From the NCBI GenBank assembly GCA_023393115.1, contig JAEWMS010000031.1, positions 1-7,033 on the forward strand: a DNA stretch of 7,033 nucleotides, given 5' to 3'. The stretch comes from Bacillota bacterium. GTDB taxonomy: Bacteria; Bacillota; Clostridia; Acetivibrionales; DSM-1351. Below are positions 6,273 through 7,033 of the stretch, one piece after another. Numbering within the stretch: the stretch's first letter is position 1; each line of letters starts with the position of its first letter. Made by a program: the position numbers and the translations under genes. The notes under the pieces were generated by a model, which was given only the letters and a program-made list of their open reading frames with translations, searched no databases and was not told where the DNA came from.

Positions 6273-6468
6273 ATACATGCAAATGTATGTACACAATGTG
6301 TACATTGTAAAGGACTCAATAAAATTCCAGAATCCAATGGATTCTAAAAATGAGTAACTTGCGAACTTTACAACCTGGTTTTTGGAAACAAGAACTAGAA
6401 AAAAGTCAGCAATTTTAATGAGCTAACAAGCTTATCAAATAAGTTAATTGTGTAGCAGATTTATCTGC
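6273..6468 (+). other. Structured pre-16S leader with several hairpins
   Basis: Successive inverted repeats fill the leader: ATACAT/ATGTAT with a GCAA loop (6273-6288); a 9-bp-arm palindrome with a one-base centre (6287-6305), overlapping the first by two bases so the two compete; AGAATCC/GGATTCT (6329-6335/6339-6345) inside ACTCA/TGAGT (6314-6318/6351-6355); a stem 6429-6435/6439-6445; and GCAGAT/ATCTGC (6455-6460/6463-6468). Some probably take part in pre-16S processing, whose 3' partner lies outside the window. I see no protein gene in 5970-6483. Confidence 0.5.
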
Positions 6469-6513
6469 GAAACATATAAATTTTAATTTGAGAGTTTGAT
6501 CCTGGCTCAGGAC

Positions 6514-6548
<35 letters not shown>

Positions 6549-6552
6549 GCGG

Positions 6553-6786
6553 TCTTACGTTTGACACTGAGTGTTCTATATGCTGAGATTAGCCAGCGTC
6601 TTGCGTCGTTCCTAATGCTACGAAGTAGCTTGGAATGCGCAACACGCGTTTTATCAAAATGCCAACACATGAAAGGTGGTGGGGTTTGATAAATTAAATA
6701 GGCAGATAATTACTGATGAATGCGCAACACGCATTTTCAAAAAGTGATAACACAGGCAAATAGAATATTGAGTGTTAAACGTAAGA
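6553..6786 (+). other. Expanded V1 / helix 6 insertion in 16S rRNA
   Basis: 234 nt lie between the conserved GTCGAGCGG and TAGCGGCGGACGG blocks, where a few tens are usual. The ends form a 16-bp helix: TCTTACGTTTGACACT (6553-6568) with AGTGTTAAACGTAAGA (6771-6786), one G-T wobble. Inside are further hairpins: TTCC/GGAA with GCTAC/GTAGC (6609-6635), TTTATCAAA/TTTGATAAA (6650-6658/6685-6693) and AATGCG/CGCATT (6719-6724/6730-6735). It has the look of a structured rRNA expansion or intervening sequence extending helix 6. It carries no credible ORF. Confidence 0.85.
6634..6737 (+). repeat. Direct repeat inside the V1 insertion
   Basis: AATGCGCAACACGC occurs at 6634-6647 and 6719-6732, each followed by one variable base and TTTT. 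Each copy folds as a small hairpin with loop CAACA. The copies are 85 bases apart and suggest growth of the insertion by internal duplication. Confidence 0.75.
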
Positions 6787-7033
6787 TAGCGGCGGACGGG
6801 TGAGTAACGCGTGGGCAACCTGCCTATCACAGGGGGATAACACAGGGAAACTTGTGCTAATACCGCATAACACAGCGAGGTAGCATTACCTTGTTGTCAA
6901 AGGAGCAATCCGGTGATAGATGGGCCCGCGTCCAATTAGCTAGTTGGTGGTGTAACGGACCACCAAGGCGACGATTGGTAGCCGAACTGAGAGGTTGATC
7001 GGCCACATTGGGACTGAGACACGGCCCAGACTC

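Noticed and set aside
5961..6294. Minus-strand frames of 63 and 73 aa in the rRNA promoter region
   Set aside because: They cross both rRNA promoters and leader hairpins, overlap each other and have no homology I recognise.
6553..6786. V1 insertion as a mobile element
   Set aside because: It has no ORF, no target-site duplication and no transposon ends; its ends pair as an rRNA helix instead.

Overview
The window looks like chromosome from a low-GC, Gram-positive anaerobe of the Clostridia. The intergenic DNA is AT-rich, promoters and Shine-Dalgarno sites are Firmicute-like, and lysine/meso-DAP synthesis uses the aminotransferase DapL. The 16S sequence resembles clostridial cluster III (Ruminiclostridium-like cellulolytic species). 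That genus-level placement is from memory, not from a search.

Layout: (1) 3-87, a complete tRNA-Tyr (anticodon GTA) with encoded CCA, followed by its own terminator and then a strong bidirectional terminator at 155-195. (2) 227-2227 on the minus strand, a large membrane glycosyltransferase of the PMT/GT39 type with a discoidin-like domain inserted in its first outer loop. Its start is best read as a TTG with a strong Shine-Dalgarno site, because the longer open frame runs back into its own promoter. (3) 2228-2527, a divergent control region with promoters for the glycosyltransferase and for dapF, plus three tandem 11-bp repeats just upstream of the dapF -35 element. (4) 2528-4615, a dapF-dapL operon encoding two consecutive steps to meso-diaminopimelate: DapL makes LL-DAP and DapF epimerises it. 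(5) 4616-4788, a gap with an unusual U-stem-A palindrome. (6) 4789-5969, two overlapping uracil-DNA glycosylase superfamily genes. The first is a standard family 4 enzyme with all four Fe-S cysteines. The second is a paralogue that has lost them. (7) 5970-6483, an rRNA operon control region with an A/T-rich upstream stretch, tandem promoters P1 and P2, and a structured leader with a boxA-like site. (8) 6484-7033, the 5' part of a 16S rRNA gene, cut by the window edge.

The genes fall into separate jobs: translation (tRNA-Tyr, rRNA), envelope building (meso-DAP for peptidoglycan and lysine; lipid-linked sugar transfer at the membrane) and repair of deaminated cytosine in DNA. The most unusual structures are the roughly 200-nt enlargement of variable region V1 of the 16S gene, closed by a 16-bp helix, and the Fe-S-less UDG paralogue translated in overlap with a normal UDG. 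I found no mobile element, CRISPR array or phage gene.
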